64,000 nucleotides of DNA from Asterella californica (GCA_036924285.1 JAYKYS010000001.1:7341501-7405500); one strand, 5' to 3'. Shown: positions 42,727-54,890, counted from the first letter of the stretch. Made by a program: numbers and translations. The notes: a model not told the origin generated them from the sequence alone.

Positions 42727-43202
42727 CAAGATGAGGACATCTCCTTCCAGCGAGGGGTGAAGAAACGACGGACCATACGAGTAGCAACTTGAGGCGATTT
42801 GGGCCGATGGACTTTGTAGCTTTACTTGTGTTTGGAAATAAAGATTTTGTTTCTTGAAAAATTGTCTAAGTGTATTGGTAGTGCATGGCTATGACTAGTT
42901 CTGATCAGATGCCTAGGATGTTGTCAAGAGGAGGAACGAAGCACACTCAAAGGAAGCGAGCTGGTTTGGATAAGCATCTAAATCAAGACTAAGTCTTGAT
43001 GTCAAGACTTAGGTTTGCCGTAGCGTTGGCAAAGCAAGTATGAACTTTCATACTTGTCTTGGGGCTTGGGGTGATCTTGCCTTGCGGTTTTCTAACTGCA
43101 AAGTAAACTTAGTCTCGCGTCTAAGTCAAATCAGATTGCGACCGGAAAGTGGGTTTCGGGGGACCTTGTAAGTAGGTGTGAATACTTATAGTTAGCAAGT
43201 TA

Positions 43203-43323
43203 GAGTCTTAAGTAGAATGTTTAGAAGTTGCCAACTAGTTTTGTTTAGGGTAAGCCAAAAAGGTAAGGCTTTTCCCGAGACTAGTTGGAATTTTCTAAGT
43301 GTTCTAGCGACAACTTAAGACTC
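43203..43323 (+). other. 121 nt imperfect hairpin in D2 3' UTR
   Basis: Outer stem GAGTCTTAAGT (43203-43213) with ACTTAAGACTC (43313-43323). The inner helix has AGAATGTTTAGAA opposite TTCTAAGTGTTCT and CCAACTAG opposite CTAGTTGG, and the tip is AAGCC/GGCTT. D1 (24206-24327) and D3 (49601-49722) have U-A in place of C-G in the CCAACTAG pair and A-U in place of G-U further out. Confidence 0.7.
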
Positions 43324-43422
43324 AAGCCAAGAAGGGAATTGCGGGTTAGCTACCAGAACGCAATTCTGACGCCAAGGGGTTGGCTACCCATTTTGAACTT
43401 GGTGTTAACTTAAAGGATCATT

Positions 43423-43440
43423 GTTGATGAGGGCATCAAC
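43423..43440 (+). promoter_or_regulatory. D2 pre-LTR hairpin
   Basis: GTTGATG-AGGG-CATCAAC, a perfect 7 bp stem with 4 nt loop, ending exactly 18 nt before the 3' LTR. The same hairpin is in D1 (24089-24106) and D3 (49483-49500). Confidence 0.75.
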
Positions 43441-43458
43441 CTCCAAAGTGGGGGTGAG

Positions 43459-44580
43459 TGTCGCGCCCCTCATTCTCAAGATCAGGCGCAGACGCGAACA
43501 ACAGAACCCTAGCGGACTTGCGCTAGGTTGTGAACGCTGCGAGTAGGACTTAACGGCTTGACCGGGAAGTCGGGGTCAGATGAACCCTAGGTGGTTCTCT
43601 GAACCAAGGTTGGAACCTTGGGTTAGGACATAAGGGCCTACCCCAAGAGGACCCCAGACGAACGCTGATCTAAGCGGACGAGTCTAAGAACGGGCTGAAA
43701 CATGAGTCTCAGACATAGGTCTGAGACGTGGGTCCGAGACGTGAGACCGAGACGTGGGTCCGAGACGCAGACGAACCACAGGGTTCGACCATGGGTCTGG
43801 ACCACAGGTTTTCGGAAAAACTGCTAAGTGTTGGAGCTCCAGGGACGTTTTAGGTCGTGGACGGAGCTCCACGTAAGATCTCGAGGCGAATGAGGTATCA
43901 TTGGAAAGGTCTCGTCGAGAGCTTTCCAGTGATATATAACACTCCTCAATCTGACCTCCGAGCTGGAAGTTATGGCCGAACCACAATCGGGTTGTGGTAT
44001 AATTTTCAGGGACCAAAGAGGAGGGCGGGGCCGCCGATCCCCAGAAGTATATATGAGGGGGGCTCGATGCCTGGGTGGGCCAGGACGAGTCACCCGACCC
44101 CAGGGTTCGGCGGACTCTGGGGGCATGAGGTGATGACTGGGCCGGTTCCAAGGCACGTTCCGATCCAGACTTGGATGTCTGGACTTAGGAACGATGCAAG
44201 GGCTGGGGCAAGACTAGGGAACGAGTCGGCGGGTTAGACCACCGTTCGGGAGCCTAGACCCAGACGGACATCACGGGCGGTTGGACCGCTAGGTGTGCTG
44301 GAGGCACCGTTTAGGACCCTGGACTTTATGGGAAGTCCGTCCCAAGTCATATTGTGACTTGCTCATGTTTGGGACCGACTTAGGCGGATCTAAGTCGGGA
44401 CTTAGGATTGCTGAGCTTGATGATTAGGGAGACGGTCCGGCTCGATCCGGACCAAACAGAACTAAGGTAAGTGGTGCATGGACGCTAACTTGTGATTGTG
44501 TTTGCAGGTTAGCGGTGTAAAGTTTGCGACCTACTGAGCTAGAGCTTCCGCTGGCGCAACAAGGCGGTAGGTGCGCGAAA
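43459..44580 (+). repeat. Element D2 3' LTR (1,122 bp)
   Basis: TGTCGCGCCCCTCATTCTC to GTGCGCGAAA, followed by the duplication GTCCT. It lacks 4 nt of the GGCGGGCGGAC stretch of the 5' LTR. Confidence 0.95.
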
Positions 44581-44584
44581 GTCC

Positions 44585-44751
44585 TAACCCAAGGTTCCAA
44601 CCTTGGTTCAGAGAACCACTTAGGGTTCATCTGATCTCGACTTCCCGGCCAAGCCGTTAAGTCATACTCGCAGCGTTCACAACCTAGCGCAAGTCCGCTA
44701 GGGTTCTGTTGTTCGCGTCTGCACCCGATCTTGAGAATGAGGGGCGCGACA
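44585..44751 (-). repeat. D1 5' LTR, first 167 bp (beyond D2)
   Basis: It completes the LTR interrupted at 36901. On the minus strand it starts TGTCGCGCCCCTCATTCTC. Together the two pieces give 1,127 bp. Confidence 0.95.
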
Positions 44752-44756
44752 TCCAG
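44752..44756 (+). repeat. D1 target-site duplication, right copy TCCAG
   Basis: Matches 23032-23036. The H reading frame resumes at 44757. Confidence 0.95.
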
Positions 44757-47715
44757 ATAGGAGGGGGTGATTTCTTGACTGAGGTCGAGAAGACAGTGTT
44801 TGAACATATGATAGTGAAGCACGGTAAAGCATTCTCTTTTTCACCAGAGGAGATAGGTTGTGTGAACCCAAAGGTTATAGCGCCTATGGTTATATTCACA
44901 ATCCCTCATGTGCCTTGGGACCTGAAACCGATCCCAGTTCCTCGTGCTTTGTTGCCTAAACTCATCGAGTTGTTGAAGGAGAAGGTACAGATGGGGATAC
45001 TTGAGCTGTCCATGGGGTCATATTCTAGCAGATGGTTCACTGTACCCAAGAAGTCAGGAGCTTTGCATTTTATTCAAGACCTACAGCCTGCGAATAACGT
45101 AACCATTCGTAACGTTGGGACGGGTCCTGTGATTGAAGAGGTAGCAGAGGCATTTGCAGAGAGAGCTATCTATTCGATAGGAGATCTATATTCTGGTTAT
45201 GATCAGTTCCAGCTGGCTGTGGAGAGTAGAGATTTAACTACTATGCGTACGCCCCTGGGATTGATGCGGATGTGTACTCTTCCACAAGGAGCAACGAACT
45301 CGGTGGCTCATATGCAGAACGCGATGCATAAGGTACTAAGGGAGTTTGTGCCTGATGTTACCATTCCATTTCTAGACGATATTCCCATAAAGGGTTGCGC
45401 CGTTGAAGATGAAGCAGTACTTGCGAATGGATGCAGAAGGTTTGTTGCAGACCATATCAGGGATGTAGAACGTATCTTGACTCGTCTGGAGGAGGTACAT
45501 CTCACCCTGTCAGGAGCTAAGTCCAAGTTTGATGTGTCTGAGATTTTAGTGGTTGGACACATGTGTGGTGCTTTTGGAAGGCGACCAAACTCCGAGAAGG
45601 TTGAAGCTATAGCTAGGATGGCAGACTGTAAGAACATCACGGAGGTTCGACGCTTTCTAGGTGCTTGTGTATTTTATCGCTTATCCATTCCTCATTATGC
45701 TCATGTTGCTGAACCTTTGTATGCATTATTGAGGAAGGGTAAGAGGTTTGTATGGGCCTCAGTCCATCGAGAAGCTATGAATAGGTTGAAGGAGGCTCTA
45801 TAGTCTCCACCTGTTCTGAGAAAAGTAGACTACGGGTGTGGGAGACCTGTCATTGTTACAGTAGATACTAGTCCAAAGACGATTGGCTGGGCAATAGGTC
45901 AAGATGATGCGGATGGTATGCGGTTTACCTCTAGGTTTGGAGCTAGGATCTTGACAGACAGACAACGAGATTATCCTCAGGTGAAGCGTGAATTATGGGG
46001 AGCGGTGATAGCGATGAAGACAGACCGTGAGTTTCTGATTGGTGCTCATGTAGTCCTAGAGACGGATTTTCTACCTCTACTAGGCATGATATCCAACTGT
46101 AACACGCCAGACATAGCGATGTTACGTTGGATTGCCTATATTAGGAGCTTGAATCTAGAGCTGAAGCATATAAAAGGAAAGGAGAATATGATCGCAGATA
46201 TGTTGTCGAGGGCTCGATTTGTAGATGAGGATGTCATGATTTCAGAAGCTGAGGAAGAAGAGAGAAAGGATGCTCAGTGTCAGGTTAATCGACGAGCTAC
46301 GAACTTGAGGCCTTTGATGTTTAGAGAAGAGCTTTACACAGGTAGACTTCGTGACATAGGATATTATCTGAGCTTGTTGGAGAGGCAAGAGAGGTGGAGC
46401 AACGTTGAGTTCAGAGAGATAAGGAAACAAGCTTACAACTATCTTCTGCATGATGGGTATCTTTGGAGACGACCACAGAGGAGAGATGGGATGTTCATAC
46501 GGGTAGTGGACGATCAAGAGACTAAGCACCAACTAATGAAGGAGTTCCATGATACCTTATGGGCCGGACATCGAGGGATTTGGGCTACCTACACCAAGTT
46601 GAAGGAGAGGTACTGGTGGAAAGGTCTGTATCAGGATGTGGTGAACTACGTCAGCTCCTGCTTGCATTGCCAGTTCTATTCAAAGATGCGGTATAGGGAT
46701 GGTCTCGTGCCAACTTATCCGTCTTGCATTCACTTTCAGTGGGTTCTCGACTTAGTGGTGATGCCTCTGGGGTTATGGGGCATGTGATATTTGGTTCTGG
46801 CTCGTGAGGATCTCTCCAACTTTGTAGAAAGGCGAGCTTTGAGGACGAAGACCACAGAGGGGATATGTAAATCTCTTCTTGAAGATATTATCTGTAGGTA
46901 TGGGTCTGTAGGAAGGCTACGGGCAGATAAGGGAGAACTACGGGGTACAGAAGCGAAAGAGTTTTTTGCTCGATATGGTGTGAAGCTCAAGCTTACTACT
47001 GCGATGAATCCAGAGGGGATTGGCAAGAGCGAGCGAAGACATCCATTGATAGTTCAGGCTTTGGTGAAAGCGTGTGATGGTAAGCATAGAGAGTGGCCCA
47101 GGTTACTCCCTTTTGCTTTATGGACGGATAGAACAACACATTGTTCTACTACAGGATACATGCCTGTTGAGTTAATATTAGGACAGAAACCAATGATGCC
47201 AGCAGAAGAAGACTTTCCTACCTGGGCTACCTGCCATGAGAGGACAATATGGACCGTGTGCAGCTTCTCTCACTATGAATCAGACAGCTAGAATGTAGAG
47301 AGGAGGATCTCGCTGAAGCGCAGCGACGGCTGAAGGCGGCTCGACTAGGGAACAAGAGAGGTTTGATAAGACTCATAGACTTCGACCAAAACTGATACAA
47401 GTTGGGGACTGGGTGTTGGTATACGATAGCACGTTGGAGAACCAACACTCTACAGTTCGAAAGTTTTCGAGAAGGTGGTTTGGTCCGTACCTTGTCTCTG
47501 ATGTACATCAGAATGCTACTTATTCCTTGCAAGAGCTAGATGGCACGCCCTTAAGACTTCCAGTTGCTGGGAAACGAGTGAAGTTATTCAAGAAGAGAGG
47601 GGAGACTGTGGAGCTAGCTAAGTTCTTACGTTCAGAGCAGACAGGAGCAAATGAAGACCTTTCTGAGGCGGTCGAGGAGAGCGAAGACGATTTGGAGGAC
47701 CACGAGGATCAATGA
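44757..47715 (+). pseudogene. pol: Element H Pol, part 2: RT, RNase H, integrase
   Basis: It continues IGGGDFLTEVEKTVFEH. RT: SYSSRWFTVPKKSGALHFI, DLYSGYDQFQL, LPQGATNSVAHM, the catalytic FLDD (about 45371). TAG 45801-45803 stands where relatives have serine. RNase H: VDTSPKTIGWAIG, KRELWGAVIAM, NMIADMLSR. Integrase: WAGHRG, CLHCQFYS, VLDLV, RADKGEL, GIGKSER. TGA 46785-46787 replaces the CGA of F. At least two indels between about 47235 and 47370 move the frame to 47413-47715, which carries RRWFGPYLVSDV, AGKRVKLFKKR and an acidic tail. No chromodomain. Confidence 0.9.
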
Positions 47716-47722
47716 CGGATTG

Positions 47723-47760
47723 GCACATACCAGAGGATGTGCAGGTTTGGAGGGGGTGAA
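47723..47760 (+). promoter_or_regulatory. H pre-LTR hairpin and polypurine tract
   Basis: GCACAT (47723-47728), loop ACCAGAGG, ATGTGC (47737-47742), then 18 nt AGGTTTGGAGGGGGTGAA to the LTR. The loop is identical to F's. Confidence 0.8.
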
Positions 47761-48331
47761 TGTCGTATTGTACATAGGTCTGTACAGTGAAAAGTATTGC
47801 AAAGAGATGTTTTTTCTGTGTTGTGTAAAGGAAGCTGCCCTGCAGCTTAACAAGCTGGGCAGGAGCTAAGCTGGGGCCATGCTTGACAAGCTGCCCCCTA
47901 GCTTAGACTGAAATATCACCTTGAAAGAGGTCGAAAGGCATCAGAATGCAGAGCTCGACGAGGAGAGCGACCTCATGCTTCCAGTTTTGACAAAAAGTGT
48001 TTTAAGCTATAGTTAGTACGGGTTTTAAACTGAGAAATGTACAAAAGAGAGAAATCTGTCGATTCTTGCTCGTGACTTGAACTCAGAATCTGATAGAGTG
48101 AGTGTGTAGGTGTTCACAAATACTATAGTTTTGACTCCTTGTTCATTAAAAACGGAGTTGTATAGAAAAGTTTGCACAGAAAAGGCAAGTAAAGACTTTG
48201 CAGGAAGATTTCTACAGTAAAAGCATATGTACAAGTTTTAAATGCTTTGAGAACGGAACCAAAGGCCATCCCAGTGATAGGGCGCCTGCCTAGGAGGGAA
48301 GTGGTCTCAGGATCAATCTCTCCTGACCTCT
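47761..48331 (+). repeat. Element H 3' LTR, first 571 bp, cut by D3
   Basis: It begins TGTCGTATTGTACATAGG after the polypurine tract. It holds a GC-rich inverted-repeat patch (AAGCTGCCCTGCAGCTT and neighbours, about 47830-47905) and no ORF I would call. The last five bases CCTCT (48327-48331) are the expected D3 target duplication. Confidence 0.7.
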
Positions 48332-49464
48332 TTTCGCGCACCTACCGCCTTGTTGCGCCAGCGGAAACTCTAACTCAGTAGGTCGCAAACTTTACACCGC
48401 TAACCTGCAAACACAATCACAAGTTAGCGTCCATGCACCACTTACCTTATCTCAGTTTGGTCCGGACCGGAGCCGGACCGTCCCCCTAATCATCAAGCTC
48501 AGCAATCCTAAGTCCCGACTTAGATCCTCTTAAGTCGGTCCCAAACATGAGCAAGTCACAATATGACTTGGGGCGGACTTCTCATAAAGTCCAGGGTCCT
48601 AAACGGTGCCTCCAACACACCTAGCGGCCCAACCGCCCGTGATGTCCGTCTGGGTCTAGGTTCCCGACCGGTGGTCTAACTCGCCGACTCGTTCCCTAGT
48701 CTTGCCCCAGCCCTTACATCGTTCCTAAGTCTAGACGTCCAAGTCTAGATCGGAACGTGCCTTGGAATTGGCCCAACCATCACCTCATGCCCCCAGAGTC
48801 CGCCCGCCGAACCCTGGGGTCGGGTGACTCGTCCTGGCCCACCCAGGCATCGAGCCCCCCTCATATATACTTCTGGGGATCGGCGGCCCCGTCCTCCTCT
48901 TTGGTCCGTGAAAATTATACCACAACCCGATTGTGGTTCGGCCATAACTTCCTGCTCGGAGGTCAGATCGAGGAGGGCTATATATCACTGGAAAGCTCTC
49001 GACGAGACCTTTCCAATGATACCTCACTCGCCTCGAGATCTTACGTGGAGCTCCGTCCACGACCTAAAACGTCCCTGGAGCTCCAACACTTAGCAGTTTT
49101 TCCGAAACCTGTGGTCCAGACCCAGGGTCGAACCCTGTGGTTCGTCTGCGTCTCGGACCCACGTCTCGGTCCCGCGTCTCGGACCCACGTCTCGGACCTA
49201 TGTCTGAGACTCATGTTTCAGCCCGTTCTCAGACTCGCCTCCTTAGGTCAGCGTTCGTCTGGGGCCCTCTTGGGGTAGGCCCTTATGTCCTAACCCAAGG
49301 TTCCAACCTTGGTTCAGAGAACCACTTAGGGTTCATCTGATCTCGACTTCTCGACTTCCCGGCCAAGCCGTTAAGTCATACTCGCAGCGTTCACAACCTA
49401 GCGCAAGTCCGCTAGGGTTCTGTTGTTCGCGTCTGCGCCCGATCTTGAGAATGAGGAGCGCGAC
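48332..49464 (-). repeat. Element D3 3' LTR (1,133 bp)
   Basis: Minus strand TGTCGCGCTCCTCATTCTC to GGTAGGTGCGCGAAA, full length with the block missing from D1's 3' LTR. Confidence 0.95.
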
Positions 49465-50197
49465 ACTCACCCCCACTTTGGAGGTTGATGCCCTCATCAA
49501 CAATGATCCTTTAAGTTAACACCAAGTTCAGAATGGGTAGCCAACCCCTTGGCGTCAGAATTACGTTCTGGTAGCTAACCCGCAATTCCCTTCTTGGCTT
49601 GAGTCTTAAGTTGTCGCTAGAATACTTAGAAAATTTCAACTAGTCTCGGGAAAAGCCTTACCTTTTTGGCTTACCCTAAACAAAACTAGTTGACAACTTC
49701 TAAAATATTCTACTTAAGACTCTAACTTGCAAACTATAAGTATTCACACCTACTTACGAGGTCCCCCGAAACTCACTTTCCGATCGCAACCTGATTTGAC
49801 TTAGACGCGAGACTAAGTTTACTTTTGTAGAAAACCACAAAGCAAGATCACCCCAAGCCCCAAGACAAGTATGAAATTTCATACTTGCTTTGCCAACGCT
49901 ACGGCAAACCTAAGTCTTGACATCAAGACTTAGTCTTGATTTAGATGCTTATCCAAACCAGCTCGCTTCCTTTGAGTGTGCTTCGTTCCTCCTCTTGACA
50001 ACATCCTAGGCATCTGATCAGAACTAGTCATAGCCATGCACTACCAATACACTTAGACAAAATTTCAAAAAAATAAAATCTTTATTCCCAAACACAAGTC
50101 AAAGCTACAAAGTCCATCGACCCAAATCGCCTCAAGTTGCTACTCGTATGGTTCGCCGTTTCTTCACTCCTCGTTGGAAGGAGATGTCCTCATCTTG
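49465..50197 (-). other. D3 structured 3' untranslated region and polypurine tract
   Basis: Same architecture as D2 42727-43458: purine tract 49482-49465, pre-LTR hairpin 49500-49483, 122 nt hairpin 49722-49601, and alternating arms and CAAGTATGA/TCATACTTG stem near 49865-49945. No ORF. Confidence 0.75.
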
Positions 50198-53100
50198 CTA
50201 ACGTCCTTGTTGTCCTTGTCGCCGTTTGAAGAGGTCTAATACGTCGCTCGCATGTGCGAGATCTTCCTCTGGCACCCAAGTTGCTTCCTTCAAATGGTAA
50301 CCAAGCCATTTGACCAAGTACTCCATCCGGTTTGATTTGCGCCGAGATCGCAAAATGGACTCCACCTCATATTCTGCTTCGCCTTGCACGACATCAGGTT
50401 GAGGCCTAAGAACCTGTTTGCGCTCCGGCCGCAAATCATCCTTGAAGTATTTCTTTAATAAAGAAACATGGAAAGTTGGATGCAACTGCCACTCGCGAGG
50501 AAGGTCTAAAGTATAGACATCTTCGTGCGGATTCTTGACAATGACAAAAGGTCCCGCGAACTTCGATGAAAACTTCGCCGATATTTCCTTCGGAAGTGTG
50601 AAGTTTTTCGCACTTAACCATACTTCTTCGCCCACTTGAAACTTCATTTGCCGCTGATGCTTGTTTACCTGCTTCGTGTATCGTTGCTGCACCTTCTCGA
50701 GGTTCTTCTTTACTTGTTCCTCGCGCCGCTGCATTGCCGCCACCAACTCTTCAGCTGATGTTTGCCGTGTTCTTGGTCGTGCCGATGTAGAACTCCCTGC
50801 AAGAGTCAAGTCAAGAGGCCCTGCTGGCTCACGTCCGTAAGCCAACAAGAAAGGCGATTCGCCGATTGCTGAATGCTTCGTGGAATTGTAGCAATACTCC
50901 GCAAGACTGAGCCACTCCGCCCAATCACTTTGATCCGCGCTCACATAATTTCTCAAGTATTGATTCAGAACCGAGTTAACTCGTTCCGTTTGTCCATCCG
51001 TTTCCGGATGAAAGGCGGTACTAAATTTTAACTTAGTCCCCAATTTTTGAAACAAATATTTCCAAAAGGCACTTGTGAACTTAGAGTCCCGATCTGAAAT
51101 AATACTCCGAGGTAATCCATGTGAACGCCACCAAGTATCTAGGAACAACCGAGAAGTCGTGAACGCTGTTGCAGTATCCAAGGTCGGAGCAAACTTCGCT
51201 AGTTTGCTAAACCGATCAACTATCACAAAAATTGCATTGTATCCATTTGAGTCAGGCAGAGAGGTAATGAAGTCCATGCTAATGCTTTCCCAAGGTCGGA
51301 CTGGAATCGGCAAAGGATGAAGCAACCCTTGTTTCTTCTCATAAGAAACGCGGTTCGCTTGACAGGTTACGCATGTTTTCACAAAGTGGGCAACATCGTC
51401 TTTCATGTGGGGCCAATAAAACTTTTTAGCTATCACTGCTAATGTGGACTTTTCTCCTTTATGTCCTGATAAGGGCGCATCATGACATTCCTTGAGTAAC
51501 TTAGTCCGAAGTTTTCCTTGTCCCACATAAACCCGACTTTGCTTGAACATGAGTAAACCATGTCTTAGCTGCATGTTCTGCAACTTCATTCCTTGCTTGA
51601 GTTGTTCCAGGTACTCCTTCGCTTGGTCATCGCCCATATAACCTTCACGTATTCGCCTCTCCAAATCTGACTCCTTAGGATACATAGCTCGCAAAATCTG
51701 TGTTGACGATGGAAGATATTCCTCCTTGCGACTCAAGGCGTCAGGAACCACATTGTCCTTTCCCGCTTTGTGGATTAATTCCACATTCATGAGCGCCAAG
51801 GTATCATGCCACCGTAGTTGCTTTGGTGTCACCCGATCTTGTGTCTCAAAGTACTTGAGCGAGATGTTATCAGTATACACTTGGGTCTTGTGAAGTCCCA
51901 AGTAATGCCGCCATTTCCTCAAGCAATGGACCACTGCAAACAGTTCCTTCTCGTGAGTCGGCCAACGACTCTCTGTCCCAGATAGCTTCTTGCTTTCGTA
52001 CGCTACAGGTTTTCCATCCTGCACCAATACTCCGCCAATCGCATAGTCGTTCGCGTCCATGTGCACCTCGAATGGTTTGTCGAACTCCGGCAGCTTCAAT
52101 ACTGGCGCCTTTGACAAAATAGCTTTGATCGTCTGAAACGCATCATCCACCTCCTTGGTCCAATTTACCTGTGCGTCCTTGCCCGTCCAGTCCGTCAGCG
52201 GCTTCGCGATCTTTGAAAACCCCTTCACATACTTGCGGTAGAACTGCGCCAATCCTAAGAATCGCCGCATCCCCTTCACTGTAGTCGGAGGCTCCCAAGT
52301 CACAATCGCGTCCACCTTCTGCATATCCGGGCCGACTCCTTCTGCACTAATGACATGTCCCAAAAAGTTAATGCGCTCCAAACCAAACTCACTCTTGTCA
52401 ATGTTGGCAAACAGCTTGTGCTCCCGTAGCTTCGTCAACACCACCCTTAGCTGCTCTGCGTGCGACTCCAAGGTTTTGGAGTAGATCAAGATGTCGTCGA
52501 TGTAAACGATGACAAACTTATCCATCTCCTCGCGAAAAATTGTGTTCATCAATGTGGTGAACGTCGAAGGGGCGTTGCAGAGTCCAAATGGCATCACCAC
52601 GAATTCAAACGATCCGTATCTGGTTCGACAAGCGGTCTTCTCAACATCGGGGTCAGCTATCCGGATTTGGTAATATCCTGACTTCAAGTCTATCCTGCTG
52701 AAGTACTTTGCGCCCGCTAACCTATCAAAGAGGTCGTCTATCCTTGGCAAGGGATAATTATTCTTCACCGTCACCTTATTGAGTGCACGATAATCTACAC
52801 AGAGTCGTAACTTCCCATCTTTCTTCTTTGCGAAGAGAACTGGGGCTCCATAAGGTGACTTGCTGGTTCGAATATATCCCCGCGCTAATAGCTCGCCGAG
52901 TTGTCTTTTCAACTCAAGGAGTTCCACCTGATTGAGTCGGTAAGGAGCTTTGGAAGGTGGTTCTGATCCTGGCAAGACTTTGATCTTGTGATCCACCACC
53001 CGCCTTGGATGTAACTCAGCAGGTAACTCGTCCGTCAAGACATCCTCAAACTCCTTAATCACTTCGCGAAGCACCTCCGGAAGTTTAGTCGCGTCTCCTG

Positions 53101-54770
53101 ATGTTTCCTCTTGTCCGTCACCCGCCTGCAATCTGCAACTCGCATCAAACACATGACTCCGTCGTTGAAGTCCATCTGTTTACCTTTGATCAAATTCACC
53201 GCAAAGTCATCAATGTTCCGCGTCTTCCGGATCAGCCTCACTCCCAGCTTCCGCCCTTTAACTTTGACATTCAACCTCAAAGGTCTCCGTCTAAGTTCCA
53301 CGTCGAACCTGTCTAAGAAAGTGTTCCCCAAAACCGCATGGATATCATCCATCTCGCACACCGTGAAGTTCTCTGTGAACTCCAACTTCCCACACACAAA
53401 TCGTACGTCCAAGGCTACTTCAGAAGTTTGGTACGTCTTGCCCTTGGCAAAGCACACCTGAATAGGCTTGTCTGCCTTGGAGGTAGACAAGCCCAACTTC
53501 TTCACCAACTTTGGACTTATGAAGGAGTGAGTCGCTCCTGTATCCACAAGAAAAGTAACATCACGGTTAGCAACCTTGGCTTGTAGATACATCAATCCCG
53601 GCGTCTTCTTCGTGGTTCTCAAGGTCACAGTCATCTGGCCCTCCAACAAGTCCTTTGCAACAAACGTATTCATGCTACAGTTACTAACCTTAGGTTTCGT
53701 GCACCCCTTAGCAATATGGCCCGCCTCGCCACAGTTGTAGCAAGTAAACTTAGCGCCATTGCCCTTCTGAGGTGTCTGCCCCTTAGGTTTTATTCCTGTT
53801 TGCTGCCGCTTTGCTGCCGGGGCAGAAGTATCTTTTCGATCCTTCTCACCCCCATCCCACTGTCGCTTGAAGCCCTTGTTCTTCTTTTGGAACTTGTCCG
53901 TGCTGCGTGGTTCAAAGGGTTTCTGTTGCTGGACTTCGTCGTCCCCAATTCGCTCCGCTAGCTTCAAGAGTTCGGCACTTGTCTCTGGTAGCTTTGGCAT
54001 CCGAAAGAGAGCCTTCTCCGAGCTAGACTTGAGTCCCCCAATGAATATACATATCTTGGTCTCCTCAGTACACTTGGAGAACGAATCCAGCTTGGCACTG
54101 AACTCGCGCACATAAGCGCTTAAGGTCCCCGTCTGCTTCAGCCTAACTAGCTCGACACCGTCCCGAATCCTCTGATACTCTGGAGTGAATCGTCCCGCGA
54201 GCAACTCCTTGAACTCCTTCCAACTCAGCGCCGAGACGGTCAAGGCATGCTCATCCCGGTATGCAGTCCACCAGAGAAGCGCATGGTCCTTCAGGAACGT
54301 AACCGCCGCTCTCACCTTCTCAAATTCCTTAGCCTGTTGCGCCTCAAAGTATAGATCCAACTCAGTTAAGAAATCCTTAACCTTGCGAGCCCGTCCTATA
54401 CCTGAAAACGGGGTCGGCAAATTCGTCTTACAAAGCTTCCTGGTAGACGAGGAACTTCCTTGGCCTGCCTCAAGCTCGGCGATACGTTTATCCCTGGAGG
54501 CCATGCCTTCCTGCATGGTCTTCATCATCTTGATGAGTTCCGCATACAAGGCTACTTGACTGTCCGTGCCTGAATCGTTGGATATCGCTGGCAAGACTCC
54601 ATCTTGCTGCACCGATACCGCAGCTGGTACAGGGCTCCCTTGACGTTGGGGCGAAGGTTGTCGGTTGTCGTCCCCTGACTGTGCCTCGGGGCTAGCTCGA
54701 GTCGATCTGTTCCGTTAGCCGCTCCTCGTTTCTTGGTCTTCCTCCTGGAACTCTGTCCGTCCTCGGCCAT
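50198..54770 (-). pseudogene. gag-pol: D3 Gag-Pol polyprotein, two frameshifts
   Basis: ATG 54770 (MAEDGQSSRRKTKKRG). A missing C near 54713 (GTTCCGTT versus GTTCCCGTT in D1) and a missing base near 53125 (CGCCTGCAATC versus CGCCATCAAATC) shift the frame. Otherwise gag, zinc knuckle, protease DTGA, RT (YIDD near 52503-52492), RNase H, integrase and chromodomain are complete, and the 2,950 nt from protease end to chromodomain has no stop. RNase H reads MDANDYAIG where D1 and D2 have TDASDYAIG. The chromodomain carries VKWLGYHL in place of VKWRGYHL. Confidence 0.94.
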
Positions 54771-54875
54771 CGCTCCAAGTGTTCACCTAGAAACGTTGAT
54801 CCGCTTCGTGTCTCGCGTCCCTCCTCAAGCGTCCAGCCTTCAGCCGCTACCTCAAGTTCTCGCTCACCGAAACTT

Positions 54876-54888
54876 GGCTCTGATACCA
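54876..54888 (-). promoter_or_regulatory. D3 primer binding site, initiator tRNA-Met
   Basis: TGGTATCAGAGCC, as in D1 and D2. Confidence 0.92.
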
Positions 54889-54890
54889 CT

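Larger units (their letters stand above)
42727..43458 (+). other. D2 structured 3' untranslated region and polypurine tract
   Basis: 732 nt without an ORF. It contains AATAAA (42837-42842), alternating arms (42982-43010), TTTGCC/GGCAAA (43014-43033), CAAGTATGA/TCATACTTG (43035-43056), a 121 nt hairpin (43203-43323), a GGGTTAGCTACC/GGTTGGCTACCC pairing near 43345-43390 and the pre-LTR hairpin (43423-43440). The last 18 nt, CTCCAAAGTGGGGGTGAG, hold the plus-strand primer. Confidence 0.75.
36902..44580 (+). mobile_element. Element D2: near-complete chromovirus inside D1's LTR
   Basis: 7,679 bp in the opposite orientation to its host D1. LTRs of 1,128 and 1,122 bp differ at roughly 16 positions by eye plus a few small indels, so D2 is older than E. 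Gag-Pol has one nonsense codon and one 1-bp insertion. All cis signals look intact. Confidence 0.96.
23037..44751 (-). mobile_element. Element D1: chromovirus with E and D2 nested inside
   Basis: Minus-strand order: 5' LTR (44751-44585 plus 36901-35942, split by D2), primer site (35939-35927), Gag-Pol (35821-34011 plus 27566-24803, split by E), structured 3' region (24802-24071), 3' LTR (24070-23037). Target duplication TCCAG. Removal of D2 and E leaves a roughly 7.5 kb element. Gag-Pol has only one nonsense codon apart from the E insertion. Confidence 0.95.
22893..48331 (+). mobile_element. Element H: Ty3 pol and 3' LTR, interrupted twice
   Basis: Pol starts in the segment before RT (22893-23036), is cut by D1, resumes in frame at 44757, runs to 47715 and is followed by a hairpin, polypurine tract and LTR (47761-48331). 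The LTR is cut by D3. Gag and the 5' LTR are not found. The pol is a relative of C but the LTR sequence is different. Several stops and indels make it inactive. Confidence 0.85.

Noticed and set aside
42837..42842. AATAAA as the D polyadenylation signal
   Set aside because: It lies upstream of the polypurine tract and 3' LTR. Cleavage there would remove the LTR, so it is not a useful signal for the genomic RNA.
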